Assembly (NCBI GenBank): GCA_024637395.1
Contig: JAGXFG010000066.1
Location: forward strand, 58,354-122,353
Length of the DNA: 64,000 nucleotides
From: Burkholderiaceae bacterium
Lineage (GTDB): Bacteria; Pseudomonadota; Gammaproteobacteria; Burkholderiales; Burkholderiaceae_E
Direction of reading: 5' to 3'
The translations under genes were made by a program, and so were the position numbers. Within the stretch, counting starts at the first letter, position 1, and every line of letters starts with the position of its first letter. This document shows, piece by piece, positions 40,722 through 51,592 of the stretch. The notes beneath the pieces were generated by a model. That model saw only the letters and a program-made list of their open reading frames with translations. It had not been told where the DNA came from and ran no database searches.

Positions 40722-41474
40722 TCAGGCCGTGGTGCGCCGTGCCGCTGCCGCGATCCGTTCGCGTTCCTTGAGCACTTTCGCGCCGTAACCACCGTCGCTG
40801 CGCAGTTTGGCCGCGCCAACGTATGACTTCAGGGCGCCCTCGATGGTGCCCTCACGGCGCAGGTATTCCTTGAGAATCCCGGCCCCGACGCGAATGTTCG
40901 GCAGCGGTTCGAATGCGGCCTGGGGGCCCCCGAAAGGCTCGAACTTGTCGCTGTGCACCTTGGTGTGCACCTGCATCAGGCCCTGCGCTCCCCGGGAACT
41001 GCGCGCCTGCGGATCAAAGCTGGACTCGACCGAGATCACCGCGATCAGCAGCAGCGGATCGATTCCGGTGTCGCGGCCCGTGCTGAAGGCAAATCCCACC
41101 AGCTTCGAGACCTCTTGGCGCCCGATCCGATAGCGGTCGCTGATGAAACTGGCGATATTGCGCTGGGCAGACGGGCTCGTGAGCGATGGCGTGCTGCCCC
41201 ACTTTGTGAGCAGTTGCTCGCCGGTGGCGCGGTGCGCGGTGCTGGCAACCGGTGCGATCGCGTCCTGGCAGGCGCCCGATTGCTGGTCCGTTAGGCAGCT
41301 CTCCTGCTTCGCGACGGCCGGGAGTTGTGTCGTCAGGTTAGGGCCGAATGCCACCACCATGCCAAGCATGACCACAACGGCGCACAACTGGGCCGCATCG
41401 CGCAGCCCCGGCCAGTTCGTAACGGCCGCGGTGATGAATCTGTTGAACTCTCGGTGCTGGGCTTTTTTCAGCAT
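40722..41474 (-). CDS. Membrane-anchored lytic transglycosylase (SLT domain)
   Basis: A 250-residue envelope protein. One N-terminal hydrophobic helix (AAQLCAVVVMLGMVVAFG, about residues 28-45) acts as anchor or uncleaved signal. The C-terminal SLT/goose-lysozyme-like domain begins near GIDPLLLIAVISVESSF, with the catalytic Glu in SVESSF, followed by ARSSRGAQGLMQVHTKVH and NIRVGAGILKEYLRR; these are the standard motifs of family 1-type transglycosylases that cleave the MurNAc-GlcNAc bond with anhydro-MurNAc formation. The start MLKKAQHREF is selected because GGAGG lies 8 bases upstream. Confidence 0.88.
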   Translation of the reverse strand: MLKKAQHREFNRFITAAVTNWPGLRDAAQLCAVVVMLGMVVAFGPNLTTQLPAVAKQESCLTDQQSGACQDAIAPVASTAHRATGEQLLTKWGSTPSLTSPSAQRNIASFISDRYRIGRQEVSKLVGFAFSTGRDTGIDPLLLIAVISVESSFDPQARSSRGAQGLMQVHTKVHSDKFEPFGGPQAAFEPLPNIRVGAGILKEYLRREGTIEGALKSYVGAAKLRSDGGYGAKVLKERERIAAAARRTTA

Positions 41475-41719
41475 CGGGGGGGCCTCCTTCCGGGAACAGA
41501 CCGGATCGGGGATGCACTTCGAACGAGTGCTTGAGCGATTGTCGCTGCGCGCATTGTAACCGCGCCTGAGGTGAGGGCCTCGGCTACCCCGGTCAAGACC
41601 AGGGAAATTTGAAGCCGGACGCATTTTAGGCCCTCACCGTCCAGCGGTCAACCGCAGGCGCCCGCAACGCCCTTTCAGTGCGACAATAAAAACCCAGCTC
41701 AATCTATGACAGGATCGAC

Positions 41720-43309
41720 GTGCAATACACCGATCTGCGCGACTTTATCGGCCAACTCGAGTCCCTCGGGGAACTGCGCCGAATCACCCAGCCAGTGTCA
41801 CCCAAGCTCGAGATCACCGAAGTATCCGACCGCGTGTTGCGCTCCGGCGGGCCGGCGCTGCTCTTCGAGAACCCGCAGACCGAATCACACCGCTTTGCCC
41901 ATCCGGTGCTCGCCAACCTGTTCGGCACGCCTCGGCGGGTGGCAATGGGTATGGGCGCAGATTCAACGGCGGCGCTGCGCGAGATCGGCACCCTTCTGGC
42001 CTACCTCAAGGAGCCGGAGCCACCGCGCGGACTACGCGACGCCTGGGAAAAGTTGCCGCTGCTGCGCAAGGTAATGCAGATGGCTCCCAGCGAAGTGTCA
42101 TCGGCGCCCTGCCAGGAACTGGTGCGCGAAGGGTCCGACGTCGATCTGGGGAACTTTCCGGTCCAGTACTGCTGGCCGGGCGATGGCGGACCGCTGGTGA
42201 CCTGGGGGCTGGTCGTCACCCGCGGCCCCGCCAAGGACAGGCAGAATCTGGGCATCTACCGCCAGCAGGTAATCGCCCCCAACAAGACCATCATGCGCTG
42301 GCTCGCGCAGCGCGGCGGAGCGCTCGACTTTCGCGACCACGCCATCGCCCAGCGTGCCAGCGGTGAGCCCCCCAAGCCGTTCCCGATATCGGTGGTGCTC
42401 GGCGCCGATCCCGCCACCATCCTCGCCGCGGTGACGCCTGTTCCCGACAGCCTTTCCGAATACCAGTTTGCCGGGCTGTTGCGCGGTTCCAAGACCCGTC
42501 TCGTCAAGTCTCTCGGCAACGATCTGCGCGTCCCGGCCACGGCCGAGATCGTGCTCGAGGGATCGATTCGCCCCGACCCCGATGCCGCGCTGACACTCGC
42601 CAACGCGCGCGCGCTCGATCCCGCCGGCGCCCCGGCCCAGGCCGACGCCCTGCCAGCTCGTGCCCGCACCGGCTGGGAGATGGCGCTCGAGGGGCCGTTC
42701 GGCGACCACACCGGTTACTACAATGAGCGCGACTGGTTTCCGGTCATGCACATCGACCGGATCACGATGCGGCGCAACCCGATCTATCACTCCACCTATA
42801 CCGGCAAGCCGCCCGACGAGCCGGCGATCCTGGGCGTCGCGCTCAACGAGGTCTTCATCCCGATCCTGCAGAAGCAGTTTCCGGAAATCGTCGACTTCTA
42901 TCTGCCGCCCGAAGGATGCTCGTACCGGATGGCGGTGGTATCGATGCGCAAGCAGTATCCGGGTCACGCCAAACGGGTGATGTTCGGGGTCTGGAGCTTC
43001 CTGCGCCAGTTCATGTACACCAAGTTCATCGTGGTGACTGACGATGATGTCGACGTCCGCGACTGGAAGGAAGTCATCTGGGCAATCACCACCCGGGTCG
43101 ACCCGGCGCGCGACACGACCCTGATCGAAAATACCCCGATCGACTATCTCGACTTTGCCTCGCCGGTCTCCGGGCTGGGCTCGAAGATGGGCATCGACGC
43201 GACCAACAAATGGCGCGGAGAAACGACCCGCGAGTGGGGCACACCAATCACGATGGCGCCCGAGATCAAGGCGCGGGTCGATGCGCTGATGCAGGAACTG
43301 GGGATGTAG
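41720..43309 (+). CDS. ubiD: UbiD, 3-octaprenyl-4-hydroxybenzoate decarboxylase
   Basis: A 529-residue prenylated-FMN decarboxylase of ubiquinone biosynthesis. The N terminus is [20 protein letters not shown]; prFMN/metal-site landmarks are present, including [10 protein letters not shown], the AEIVLEG segment with its conserved Glu, [32 protein letters not shown] and [13 protein letters not shown]. It starts with GTG with AGGA upstream. Compared with E. coli UbiD it is about 30 residues longer, owing to an insertion near residues 285-315 (rich in Ala, Asp, Pro) between the VLEG and EGPFGDHTG motifs. Confidence 0.95.
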   Translation: MQYTDLRDFIGQLESLGELRRITQPVSPKLEITEVSDRVLRSGGPALLFENPQTESHRFAHPVLANLFGTPRRVAMGMGADSTAALREIGTLLAYLKEPEPPRGLRDAWEKLPLLRKVMQMAPSEVSSAPCQELVREGSDVDLGNFPVQYCWPGDGGPLVTWGLVVTRGPAKDRQNLGIYRQQVIAPNKTIMRWLAQRGGALDFRDHAIAQRASGEPPKPFPISVVLGADPATILAAVTPVPDSLSEYQFAGLLRGSKTRLVKSLGNDLRVPATAEIVLEGSIRPDPDAALTLANARALDPAGAPAQADALPARARTGWEMALEGPFGDHTGYYNERDWFPVMHIDRITMRRNPIYHSTYTGKPPDEPAILGVALNEVFIPILQKQFPEIVDFYLPPEGCSYRMAVVSMRKQYPGHAKRVMFGVWSFLRQFMYTKFIVVTDDDVDVRDWKEVIWAITTRVDPARDTTLIENTPIDYLDFASPVSGLGSKMGIDATNKWRGETTREWGTPITMAPEIKARVDALMQELGM

Positions 43310-43336
43310 CGACAGCCTTCAGGGCCCGAGCACCAG

Positions 43337-44827
43337 CTAGCCATTGGTGAAGACCCAGCGCAGAAATCCGTCCTGCGCCGAGCGCGATTGGGCGGCACTG
43401 GCGCTGTTGACGATCATCACCACCACGTAGCGCTGGCCCGAACTGGCGTCGACGTAGCCGGCGATCGCCCGCACCCCCTCCAGGCTCCCGGTCTTGATCC
43501 ATGCCCGAGCGCTCAGGGCCTCGCCGACGAAACGCCGCTTCATCGTGCCATCGACCCCGGCCAGCGGCAGGCTCAGACGCATCGTGTCGGCGTATGGCCC
43601 GCCGGCGGCATGCACCAGCAGGCGCGCGAGGCTGCGCGCACTGATGCGGGCGTCACGCGAGAGTCCGGCACCATTGTCGAGCATCAGCTCCGGGAAGCGG
43701 AGCCCTTGCAGCTCGAGCCAGCTGCGCACCACTTTGCGCGCCCGCGCCACGGTCGAGGGCGGCTGCGAGAGCTCCGCGCCGATCTGGAGCAGCAACTCCC
43801 GCGCCATGACATTGTTGCTGTTCTTGTGGATGTCCTCGACCACTTGAGCAAGTGAGCGCGGCGATTCCCATACCAGCCACGGAACCCCACGCGCCGCCCC
43901 GCGGACCACGCGCACCTCGCCCTCCCAGCTGCCGCCCGCAGATTCCCAGGCCGCCTTGAACAGCGCCCTGGCGAACTGCCGGTGGGTGAGGACCGCCGAG
44001 AATTGCGCCTGCTCGCCGCAGGCGGAATGGATCGTGCCGCCAACCCTGATCGCCGGGTTTTGTTCATCGCCGCCGTCGCTGACCAGAAACGCCCCGTCGT
44101 TGCTGCAGGCCCCCGGCTGGACGCGGACCTCGTTGATTACCGCCACTCCTGCCAGTGCCGGATCGAGCGCGATCTCGGCCACCTGGCCGCTGGGGCGCAC
44201 CGTAATCTGTACCGCCTTGAAATTGAACAGCGCGGCGTCGGGCGCGACGTTGTAGGGCTGCGACGCATCGCCATCGAGCGGGCCGAGGTTCTCGCCGGCG
44301 AGGTCGTAGAGCGAATCATCGAGCACCAGGTCGCCATCGATCCGGCGCAGACCGCTGGCCATCATCCGCCGGATCAATTCGCTCAGGTCCTCGATCACCA
44401 GCTTCGGATCACCGCCGCCGCGCAGCACCAGGTCGCCGTGCAATTCGCCCGCTTCGAGCTTGCCCCCGAGGTAGATGCTGGTCCGCCAGCGATATTCCGG
44501 GCCGAGCAGGGCCAGGGCCGCGTAGCTGGTCACCAGCTTCATCGTCGAGGCGGGGTTGAAGGCACGTTCGGCGTTGTGTTCGAACAGCGCCCGTCCGCCA
44601 CCGACGGGCAGCGCGATCATCCCGACCTCACCCGGCGCCAGCGTGGCCACCCCGGTGACGCCAGCCAGCGCCGCGCGCCCTTGCCCTGCCCCGTTCGCCG
44701 CCCAGGCCGATCCCGGCACGCCAAATAGCAGGGCAGCCGTGGTCACGAGGAGCGCGCCAGCCAGACGGCTCAGCACCTGGCGAGGTAAGGTTCGGGGGGG
44801 AGTTCTCAGGGCGAGGGCTACTGGCAT
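43337..44827 (-). CDS. dacB: D-alanyl-D-alanine carboxypeptidase/endopeptidase (PBP4/DacB type)
   Basis: A 496-residue periplasmic class C penicillin-binding protein that trims peptidoglycan crosslinks. A signal peptide ends near PGSAWA|AN. The three active-site motifs are visible: STMK (SxxK) near residue 93, SNN in HKNSNNVMA, and KTG in WIKTGSLEGV. The inserted domains between the first and second motifs (about residues 110-310) are typical of DacB. It is convergent with ubiD and divergent, by 66 bp, from the SDR gene. Confidence 0.94.
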   Translation of the reverse strand: MPVALALRTPPRTLPRQVLSRLAGALLVTTAALLFGVPGSAWAANGAGQGRAALAGVTGVATLAPGEVGMIALPVGGGRALFEHNAERAFNPASTMKLVTSYAALALLGPEYRWRTSIYLGGKLEAGELHGDLVLRGGGDPKLVIEDLSELIRRMMASGLRRIDGDLVLDDSLYDLAGENLGPLDGDASQPYNVAPDAALFNFKAVQITVRPSGQVAEIALDPALAGVAVINEVRVQPGACSNDGAFLVSDGGDEQNPAIRVGGTIHSACGEQAQFSAVLTHRQFARALFKAAWESAGGSWEGEVRVVRGAARGVPWLVWESPRSLAQVVEDIHKNSNNVMARELLLQIGAELSQPPSTVARARKVVRSWLELQGLRFPELMLDNGAGLSRDARISARSLARLLVHAAGGPYADTMRLSLPLAGVDGTMKRRFVGEALSARAWIKTGSLEGVRAIAGYVDASSGQRYVVVMIVNSASAAQSRSAQDGFLRWVFTNG

Positions 44828-44893
44828 CCAGGCTTTGGCGCTAGGGGTCGGAGCGTAGAATTATCCCATTGGAATTCGCTCTGGGGATTGATC

Positions 44894-45676
44894 ATGGCGG
44901 AAGCACTCGGCCGATTGGCCGGCAAGGTGGCGCTGGTGACCGGTGCTGCCAACGGAATCGGCGCCGCTATCGCCCGGCGATTCGTCGCCGAGGGCGCGCT
45001 TGTCGCGCTGGCAGATCGCGACGCCGAAGCCGGCTCAGCCCTGGTTGCCGAACTGGGCGCCAGCGCGACACTGGTGGTCTGCGATGTCGCCGAGGACGGT
45101 GCCGCCACCCGGGCGGTCGAGGCCACGGTGGAGCGCTTCGGGCGCATCGACGTGCTGGTCAACAACGCCGGCATTACCCACTCGGCGACGTTTCTGGAAA
45201 TTGACGCGGCCGATTTCGACCGGGTGCTCGCGATCAACCTGCGCGCCTACTTCTGTTTCGGCCAGGCCGCGGCGCGGCAGATGGTGGCCCAGGGCGACGG
45301 GGGCACGATCGTCAACATGTCGAGCGTCAACGCGGTCCTGGCGATCCCCGACCAGGTGCCGTACGTGGTGTCCAAGGGTGCGGTCAACCAGCTGACCAAG
45401 GTGATGGCCGTGTCGCTTGCCGACCACGGCATCAGGGTCAATGCCATCGGCCCGGGCACCATCGCCACCGAGCTGGCCACTCGGGCGGTGCTGGGTTCGG
45501 AGGCGGCACGCCGCAAGATCATGTCGCGCACCCCCCTGCGCCGGCTCGGTGATCCGGCCGAGGTCGCCGATGTGGCACTGTTCCTGGCCGGTTCCGAATC
45601 GTCCTATCTCACCGGCCAGGTTATCTACCCGGACGGAGGGAGATTGGCTCTTAATTACACGATCGCGCTAGACTGA
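44894..45676 (+). CDS. Short-chain dehydrogenase/reductase
   Basis: A 260-residue classical SDR. The cofactor motif is TGAANGIGAA near residues 15-24, then NNAG (LVNNAGIT), the catalytic Ser in VNMSSVNAV, and the Tyr-x-x-x-Lys pair in YVVSKGAVN; NAIGPGTIATEL is the usual loop after the active site. The C-terminal GQVIYPDGGR matches the FabG/glucose-dehydrogenase group. The Asp in ADRDAE at the end of strand 2 favours NAD(H). The ATG at 44894 is used; a TTG two codons upstream is unlikely. It precedes hemN by 10 bp. Substrate unknown. Confidence 0.88.
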   Translation: MAEALGRLAGKVALVTGAANGIGAAIARRFVAEGALVALADRDAEAGSALVAELGASATLVVCDVAEDGAATRAVEATVERFGRIDVLVNNAGITHSATFLEIDAADFDRVLAINLRAYFCFGQAAARQMVAQGDGGTIVNMSSVNAVLAIPDQVPYVVSKGAVNQLTKVMAVSLADHGIRVNAIGPGTIATELATRAVLGSEAARRKIMSRTPLRRLGDPAEVADVALFLAGSESSYLTGQVIYPDGGRLALNYTIALD

Positions 45677-45686
45677 AGGGTTGAAT

Positions 45687-47096
45687 GTGCCTGTTAACGG
45701 AAAACCAATGGATTCTGCAACGCAACTGGTAATCGACCCTGATCTTCTGGAACGCTTCGGCGGGCGGGGTCCACGCTACACCTCGTACCCGACCGCCGAC
45801 CGGTTCCACCCGGGATTCACCGACGCCGACTACCTCGCGGCGCTGGGTGAACGCGCCAAGCGTCGTGACGAGCCCCTGGGCCTGTACTTCCACATCCCGT
45901 TCTGCCGCACGATCTGCTACTACTGCGGCTGCAACAAGATCGGCACCAAACACCAGGGCAAATCGGCTGAATACCTCAGCGCGCTCGAGCGCGAGATCGA
46001 GCTGGTAACCGACGCGATCGGCATCGGCCAGACCATCCGCCATCTGCATTTCGGTGGCGGCACGCCCACCTTCATGCTCGACAGCGAGTTCGAGCAGCTG
46101 TTCGCGGTCGTGCGCAAGCACTTCGTGATGGCTCCTGATGGCGAGTATTCGATCGAGGTCGACCCCCGCACGGTGACGCCGGACCGGCTCAAGGTACTGC
46201 GCGGCTTCGGGCTCAACCGCATCAGCCTGGGCATCCAGGATTTCGACGCCGACGTGCAGCGTGCGGTCAACCGGGTCCAGTCCTACGAGGAGTCGCGCGC
46301 GCTGATCGAGGCGGCACGAGAAGAGGGTTTCGAATCGGTCAACGTCGATCTGATCTACGGCCTGCCCCTGCAGACCGTGGAGGGCTTCCAGCGGACAGTC
46401 GAGCTGACGATCGCCGCCCGGCCCGACCGGGTCGCGCTCTATCATTACGCGCACCTGCCCAAGCTGTTCATGCCCCAGCGCCGGATCGACGAAGCGCAAT
46501 TGCCCGACGCGGCGACGCGCGGGGCGCTATTCGAGATGGCCACCAGGCTGTTCGGCGACGCCGGCTATATCCATCTGGGACTCGACCACTTCGCGCTCGC
46601 CGACGATGAGCTGGCCGTCGCGCAGCGCGAAAACCGCCTGCATCGCAACTTCCAGGGCTATTGCTCGCATGACGCGGGCGACATCATTGCGCTGGGAGTG
46701 TCGTCGATTTCGCAGGTCGGCTCGGTCTACGCCCAGAATGACAAGACGCTCAGTGGCTACTATCAGCGACTGGCCGAAAATCGGCTGCCGACGGTGCGCG
46801 GCATAAAACTCTCGGACGATGATTTCCTGCGTCGCGACGCCATCCAGGACCTGATGTGCAGTTTCGAACTCGACTGGGCGGACTTCGATTCGCGCCACCC
46901 GGTCAAAGGGCGCGAATATTTCGCTGACGCGCTCGCCAGCCTCGAGCCGATGCATGAGGCCGGGGCGATCCGGATCGACGACTCTGGGATCGAAGTCGAA
47001 CCTCGCGGCCGGCTGCTGGTCAGGGCGGTGGCGATGGCATTCGACCGCTACCTGCGCGAATCCCCGCCCAGCGGGACCTATTCGAAAATAGCGTGA
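45687..47096 (+). CDS. hemN: Oxygen-independent coproporphyrinogen III oxidase
   Basis: A radical-SAM enzyme of about 469 residues that converts coproporphyrinogen III to protoporphyrinogen IX without O2. The iron-sulfur motif CRTICYYCGC supplies the CxxxCxxC cluster, preceded by GPRYTSYPTADRFH and followed by HLHFGGGTPTFML; LGVSSISQVG and the C-terminal HemN domain complete it. A GTG start at 45687 has AAGGG 6 bases upstream; the ATG at 45708 is an alternative. Having this enzyme fits an organism that also grows with little oxygen, in line with the qNOR. It lies 10 bp after the SDR. Confidence 0.94.
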   Translation: MPVNGKPMDSATQLVIDPDLLERFGGRGPRYTSYPTADRFHPGFTDADYLAALGERAKRRDEPLGLYFHIPFCRTICYYCGCNKIGTKHQGKSAEYLSALEREIELVTDAIGIGQTIRHLHFGGGTPTFMLDSEFEQLFAVVRKHFVMAPDGEYSIEVDPRTVTPDRLKVLRGFGLNRISLGIQDFDADVQRAVNRVQSYEESRALIEAAREEGFESVNVDLIYGLPLQTVEGFQRTVELTIAARPDRVALYHYAHLPKLFMPQRRIDEAQLPDAATRGALFEMATRLFGDAGYIHLGLDHFALADDELAVAQRENRLHRNFQGYCSHDAGDIIALGVSSISQVGSVYAQNDKTLSGYYQRLAENRLPTVRGIKLSDDDFLRRDAIQDLMCSFELDWADFDSRHPVKGREYFADALASLEPMHEAGAIRIDDSGIEVEPRGRLLVRAVAMAFDRYLRESPPSGTYSKIA

Positions 47097-47113
47097 GCAC
47101 CTGTAGCCGGTTC

Positions 47114-47130
47114 CGGCGCCAGTAGCGCCG
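47114..47130. terminator. Small GC hairpin after hemN
   Basis: CGGCGC-CAGTA-GCGCCG, a 6-bp stem, lies between the convergent hemN and uspA genes with no T-tract. Weak candidate. Confidence 0.2.
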
Positions 47131-47196
47131 CGGGCCGGCCGCTACCCGGCGTCGGTGACAACGCCGCCGGGCACACGGAGGACCCATTCGCGCGAT

Positions 47197-47640
47197 CTAG
47201 CGATAGATCAGCGCCGGCACCTTGCAGTGGGTCAGGACCTTGTTGGTCTCGCTGCCCAGGACCATGCCGGCAATCCCGCGGCGGCCGTGCGAAGCCATGA
47301 AGATCAGGTCGCACTGGCGCTTCTCGGCCTCCTTGATGATCGCTTCATAGACCTGGTCACTGACCTTGATGACTGCCTCGGCGGTGACCGAATGAGCCTT
47401 CGCCTTGTCCAAGACCGCGCCAATGATTTCGTTGGCGTAACCGCGGACCGCCTCGAGATATTTCTCTTCCGAGAAGTAGTTGGCCTGTGGCACCAGTGCA
47501 CCAGGGGGAGCGCGAAATGGGGGCTGGACATTGAGCACCACCAGCACCGCTCCCTGTTCGGCGGCGAATTTGACGACCGCATCGACCGCGGCCAGCGCGG
47601 GCTCCGAGGCGTCGGTTGGGAAGAGGATTCGCTTGAACAT
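47197..47640 (-). CDS. Universal stress protein, UspA family
   Basis: A 147-residue single-domain Usp. The first strand MFKRILFPTDAS, LVVLNVQPP, and the ATP-binding motif GRRGIAGMVLGSETNKVL (GxxGxxxxGS pattern), followed by VPALIYR, place it in the ATP-binding MJ0577-like subgroup. Its own promoter must lie in the AT-rich stretch 47641-47755 shared with groES. The role is general stress survival; no specific partner is evident. Confidence 0.92.
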   Translation of the reverse strand: MFKRILFPTDASEPALAAVDAVVKFAAEQGAVLVVLNVQPPFRAPPGALVPQANYFSEEKYLEAVRGYANEIIGAVLDKAKAHSVTAEAVIKVSDQVYEAIIKEAEKRQCDLIFMASHGRRGIAGMVLGSETNKVLTHCKVPALIYR

Positions 47641-47756
47641 GTCGGCGTCCTTAGTGGTTGGAATGGCGCTCGTGCGCAAGCGGTGCACGAGCATTTTATT
47701 AATCGCTAGTACTACTTAATTTAAGCACAATTCAGTCAAAAAATCTCCCGCCGGGC

Positions 47757-47786
47757 CTTGAAATATACGGCGTCTGCCCTTATTAT
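47757..47786 (+). promoter_or_regulatory. groESL promoter (overlapping sigma70 and sigma32-like elements)
   Basis: TTGAAA (47758-47763) and TATTAT (47781-47786) are 17 bases apart, a strong sigma70 promoter. The same DNA reads CTTGAAA-N13-CCCTTATTA (47757-47785), close to the sigma32 heat-shock pattern. The CIRCE operator begins at the end of the -10. Confidence 0.7.
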
Positions 47787-47812
47787 TAGCACTCGCTGGC
47801 GAGGAGTGCTAA
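47786..47812. promoter_or_regulatory. CIRCE operator (HrcA site)
   Basis: TTAGCACTC-N9-GAGTGCTAA is an exact match to the CIRCE consensus, placed just after the -10 and about 130 bp upstream of groES. It predicts HrcA repression of groESL relieved on heat shock. hrcA itself is not in the window. Confidence 0.95.
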
Positions 47813-47942
47813 CAGGTCTTCCCCCGGGGCACGGTTTGGCCTTGGATGGCTGTTTAGTGCCCTCGCCTACGACATACCGGGATCCACCGGGCCCGATTTC
47901 CATTTTTCTGCATCGGCAGAGCAAGACTTCAGGAGCAAGCGA

Positions 47943-48230
47943 ATGAAACTGCGTCCCCTGCATGACCGTGTGATCGTCAAGCGCCTCGACAACGAACGCA
48001 AGACGGCCTCCGGCATCGTTATCCCCGACAACGTCGCCGAGAAACCCGACCAGGGCGAAGTGCTCGCCGTGGGCAAAGGCAAGATCCTCGAAGACGGCAC
48101 GGTACGCGCGCTCGACGTCAAGGTCGGCAACAAGATTCTCTTTGGCAAGTACAGCGGCCAGGCCGTCAAGGTCGAGGGCGAGGAACTGCTGGTGATGCGT
48201 GAAGACGACATCATGGCAATCGTCGAGTAA
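47943..48230 (+). CDS. groES: Co-chaperonin GroES
   Basis: A 95-residue Gro[18 protein letters not shown] is the canonical N terminus; the mobile loop carries [14 protein letters not shown], and the protein ends EDDIMAIVE. It forms the heptameric lid of GroEL. AGGAG lies 9 bases upstream of the ATG. It is followed by groEL after 49 bp in the CIRCE-controlled operon. Confidence 0.98.
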   Translation: MKLRPLHDRVIVKRLDNERKTASGIVIPDNVAEKPDQGEVLAVGKGKILEDGTVRALDVKVGNKILFGKYSGQAVKVEGEELLVMREDDIMAIVE

Positions 48231-48273
48231 TCGATTCCCTCACCTTCAATCCCATCAAGAACACAGGAGTTAA

Positions 48274-49932
<1,659 letters not shown>

Positions 49933-49952
49933 GTCCGGCTGTCAAAGCAATA

Positions 49953-49978
49953 CGGTCCGCGGCGCAAGTCGCGGACCG
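49953..49978 (+). other. Hairpin in the groEL 3' region
   Basis: CGGTCCGCG-N8-CGCGGACCG, a perfect 9-bp stem just upstream of the terminator hairpin. It could protect the mRNA 3' end or aid termination. Confidence 0.5.
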
Positions 49979-49980
49979 CG

Positions 49981-50010
49981 AAGGCCCCGCCGCGAGGTTG
50001 GGGCCTTTTT
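49981..50010 (+). terminator. Rho-independent terminator of groESL
   Basis: AAGGCCCC (49981-49988), an 11-nt loop and GGGGCCTT (50000-50007) are followed by further T to 50010: a clear intrinsic terminator, also symmetric enough to serve the convergent phosphoribosyltransferase gene. Confidence 0.9.
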
Positions 50011-50027
50011 CTTGGCAGTTGTGCCGG

Positions 50028-50705
50028 CTACCGGGCGCCCGCGCGCTGCTCGCGCCAGGCCTTGAGTTCCGCCACCACCTCGTCGTCCTCGACTTGCGGG
50101 AACTCGCGGTAGAACTGCGACACCGCGACAAATGGTTCCGGAGTGGCCAGGCACACCAGCGTGTCGGCTTCGCCGCCGACCAGCAGTGCACTGTCCGCCG
50201 CCGCCACCGGCACGGCGGCGACGATCTCTCCTGCCCCCATGACGCGCAGGCTGCGCAGGGCCGCAACCATGGTCGCACCGGTCGCCAGCCCGTCGTCGAC
50301 CACTATCACCAATCGTCCAGCCGGATCGATCCGTGCCTCATCGCCGCCATAGCGCGCCCGCCGCTCGTGAATCCGCTCGCTTTGCGCGCGCGCCTCATCG
50401 GTGAGGTAGCTTTCGTCAACGCCCAGGCGCGCCGCACTTTCGGAGAGCACCACGGCGCCGGCTTCGTCGACCGCGCCCAGCGCCAGTTCGCGATTAAATG
50501 GCGCCCGCAGCTTGCGCACCAGCACGACGTCGAGCTCGCCGTCGAGGGCCTCGGCAATTACCCTTCCCATGCCGATCGCCCCGCGCGGGATCACGAGTAC
50601 CAGCGGGTTGCGGCCCCGATAGTTGGCCAGCGCCGCTGCCAGTCGTTGTGCCGCGTCGATCCGGTCTTTGTACGGCAGATCGCCGCTCGTCGTGACTTCG
50701 CTCAT
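50028..50705 (-). CDS. Phosphoribosyltransferase-domain protein
   Basis: A 225-residue type I PRTase-fold protein. The PRPP-binding signature is VIVVDDGLATGAT near residues 130-143; LVLVIPRGAIGMGRVIAEAL and the LDVVLVRKLRAPFN segment are the usual preceding parts. It belongs to the uncharacterised group of about 220 residues often found near hydrolases. The substrate base is unknown. Its first codons overlap the end of the alpha/beta hydrolase gene by 4 bp, indicating co-translation. Confidence 0.85.
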   Translation of the reverse strand: MSEVTTSGDLPYKDRIDAAQRLAAALANYRGRNPLVLVIPRGAIGMGRVIAEALDGELDVVLVRKLRAPFNRELALGAVDEAGAVVLSESAARLGVDESYLTDEARAQSERIHERRARYGGDEARIDPAGRLVIVVDDGLATGATMVAALRSLRVMGAGEIVAAVPVAAADSALLVGGEADTLVCLATPEPFVAVSQFYREFPQVEDDEVVAELKAWREQRAGAR

Positions 50706-51583
50706 CGTTTACCTTCCCCAGTCGCTTCCGGAGCGACATTCTGGCCGACAATCCATCCAAGCAGGTCCGCGAGCGCCTCATGGCGCCAGGGCGCCGACTC
50801 ATGGAACAACTCATGGTACGCCGCTTCGTATTCGCGCGTGGTCAACATGCCCTGGGCAGCTTGGCGCGCGAACTGGCGCGCACCCTCGGGGTCGACAATC
50901 CGGTCGGCTCCGCCGTAGAGCAGCAGGGTTGGCACGCCCAGCCTGCCCGCGTGCATGCGCGCCACCTTGCCCGCTGCGACCATCCATTGCAGCAAGCGTG
51001 CCGAGACCCGCCGATGCACCAGCGCATCGGTCACGTAGGCCTGCACCTCGTCCTGATCGTGCGACAGCCACTGCGGCCGCAGCCCGTTGGCGATCGCAAG
51101 GTCAGGCGCGGCGTGCCCGAGCAACCAGAGCAGAGCCTTCTGGATCGCCGAGAGCCGCAGGGCCAGCGCCGGCGAAGAAAGCACCAGCGCTCGCACCGGC
51201 AATGCCCCGCTGAGCACCAGTTCCGCGGCCAGCGCACCCCCCATGCTGTGACCAAGGAGCAGCGGAGCGCTGGCGCACTCGGCCGCAAACCGGGACACCA
51301 GTTCTGCGGCGTCACGCCTCAGATCGCCCGCCGGTGCCAGAACACCGCGGGCGCCGCCGGAGCGCCCGTGCCCGCGGTGATCATGGGCCCGCACGCGCCA
51401 GCCCGCCGCGCACAACTCCCGCGCCAGGGCATCGTAGCGCCCGACGTGCTCGCCCAGGCCGTGCAACAGGTAGATGCCACCGAGCACCGGCGTTGAAACC
51501 GGTTCCCAGTCGCGCCAGAAGAGCGCGACGCCGTCAGCGGTCGTGGAAGTGGAATCGTTGATGCGCACCACCGTTTCCTCCAA
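50702..51583 (-). CDS. Alpha/beta hydrolase, monoacylglycerol lipase/lysophospholipase-like
   Basis: A 293-residue serine hydrolase of the Hydrolase_4 group. Motifs: YLLHGLGEHVGRYDALARELCAAGWRV, DHRGHGRSGG, the nucleophile elbow GHSMGG, the acid in LLYGGADRIVDPEG, and the His in YHELFHES. These match monoglyceride lipases. There is no signal peptide. Overlap with the phosphoribosyltransferase start suggests an operon. Confidence 0.88.
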   Translation of the reverse strand: MEETVVRINDSTSTTADGVALFWRDWEPVSTPVLGGIYLLHGLGEHVGRYDALARELCAAGWRVRAHDHRGHGRSGGARGVLAPAGDLRRDAAELVSRFAAECASAPLLLGHSMGGALAAELVLSGALPVRALVLSSPALALRLSAIQKALLWLLGHAAPDLAIANGLRPQWLSHDQDEVQAYVTDALVHRRVSARLLQWMVAAGKVARMHAGRLGVPTLLLYGGADRIVDPEGARQFARQAAQGMLTTREYEAAYHELFHESAPWRHEALADLLGWIVGQNVAPEATGEGKR

Positions 51584-51592
51584 TTGGATCGA

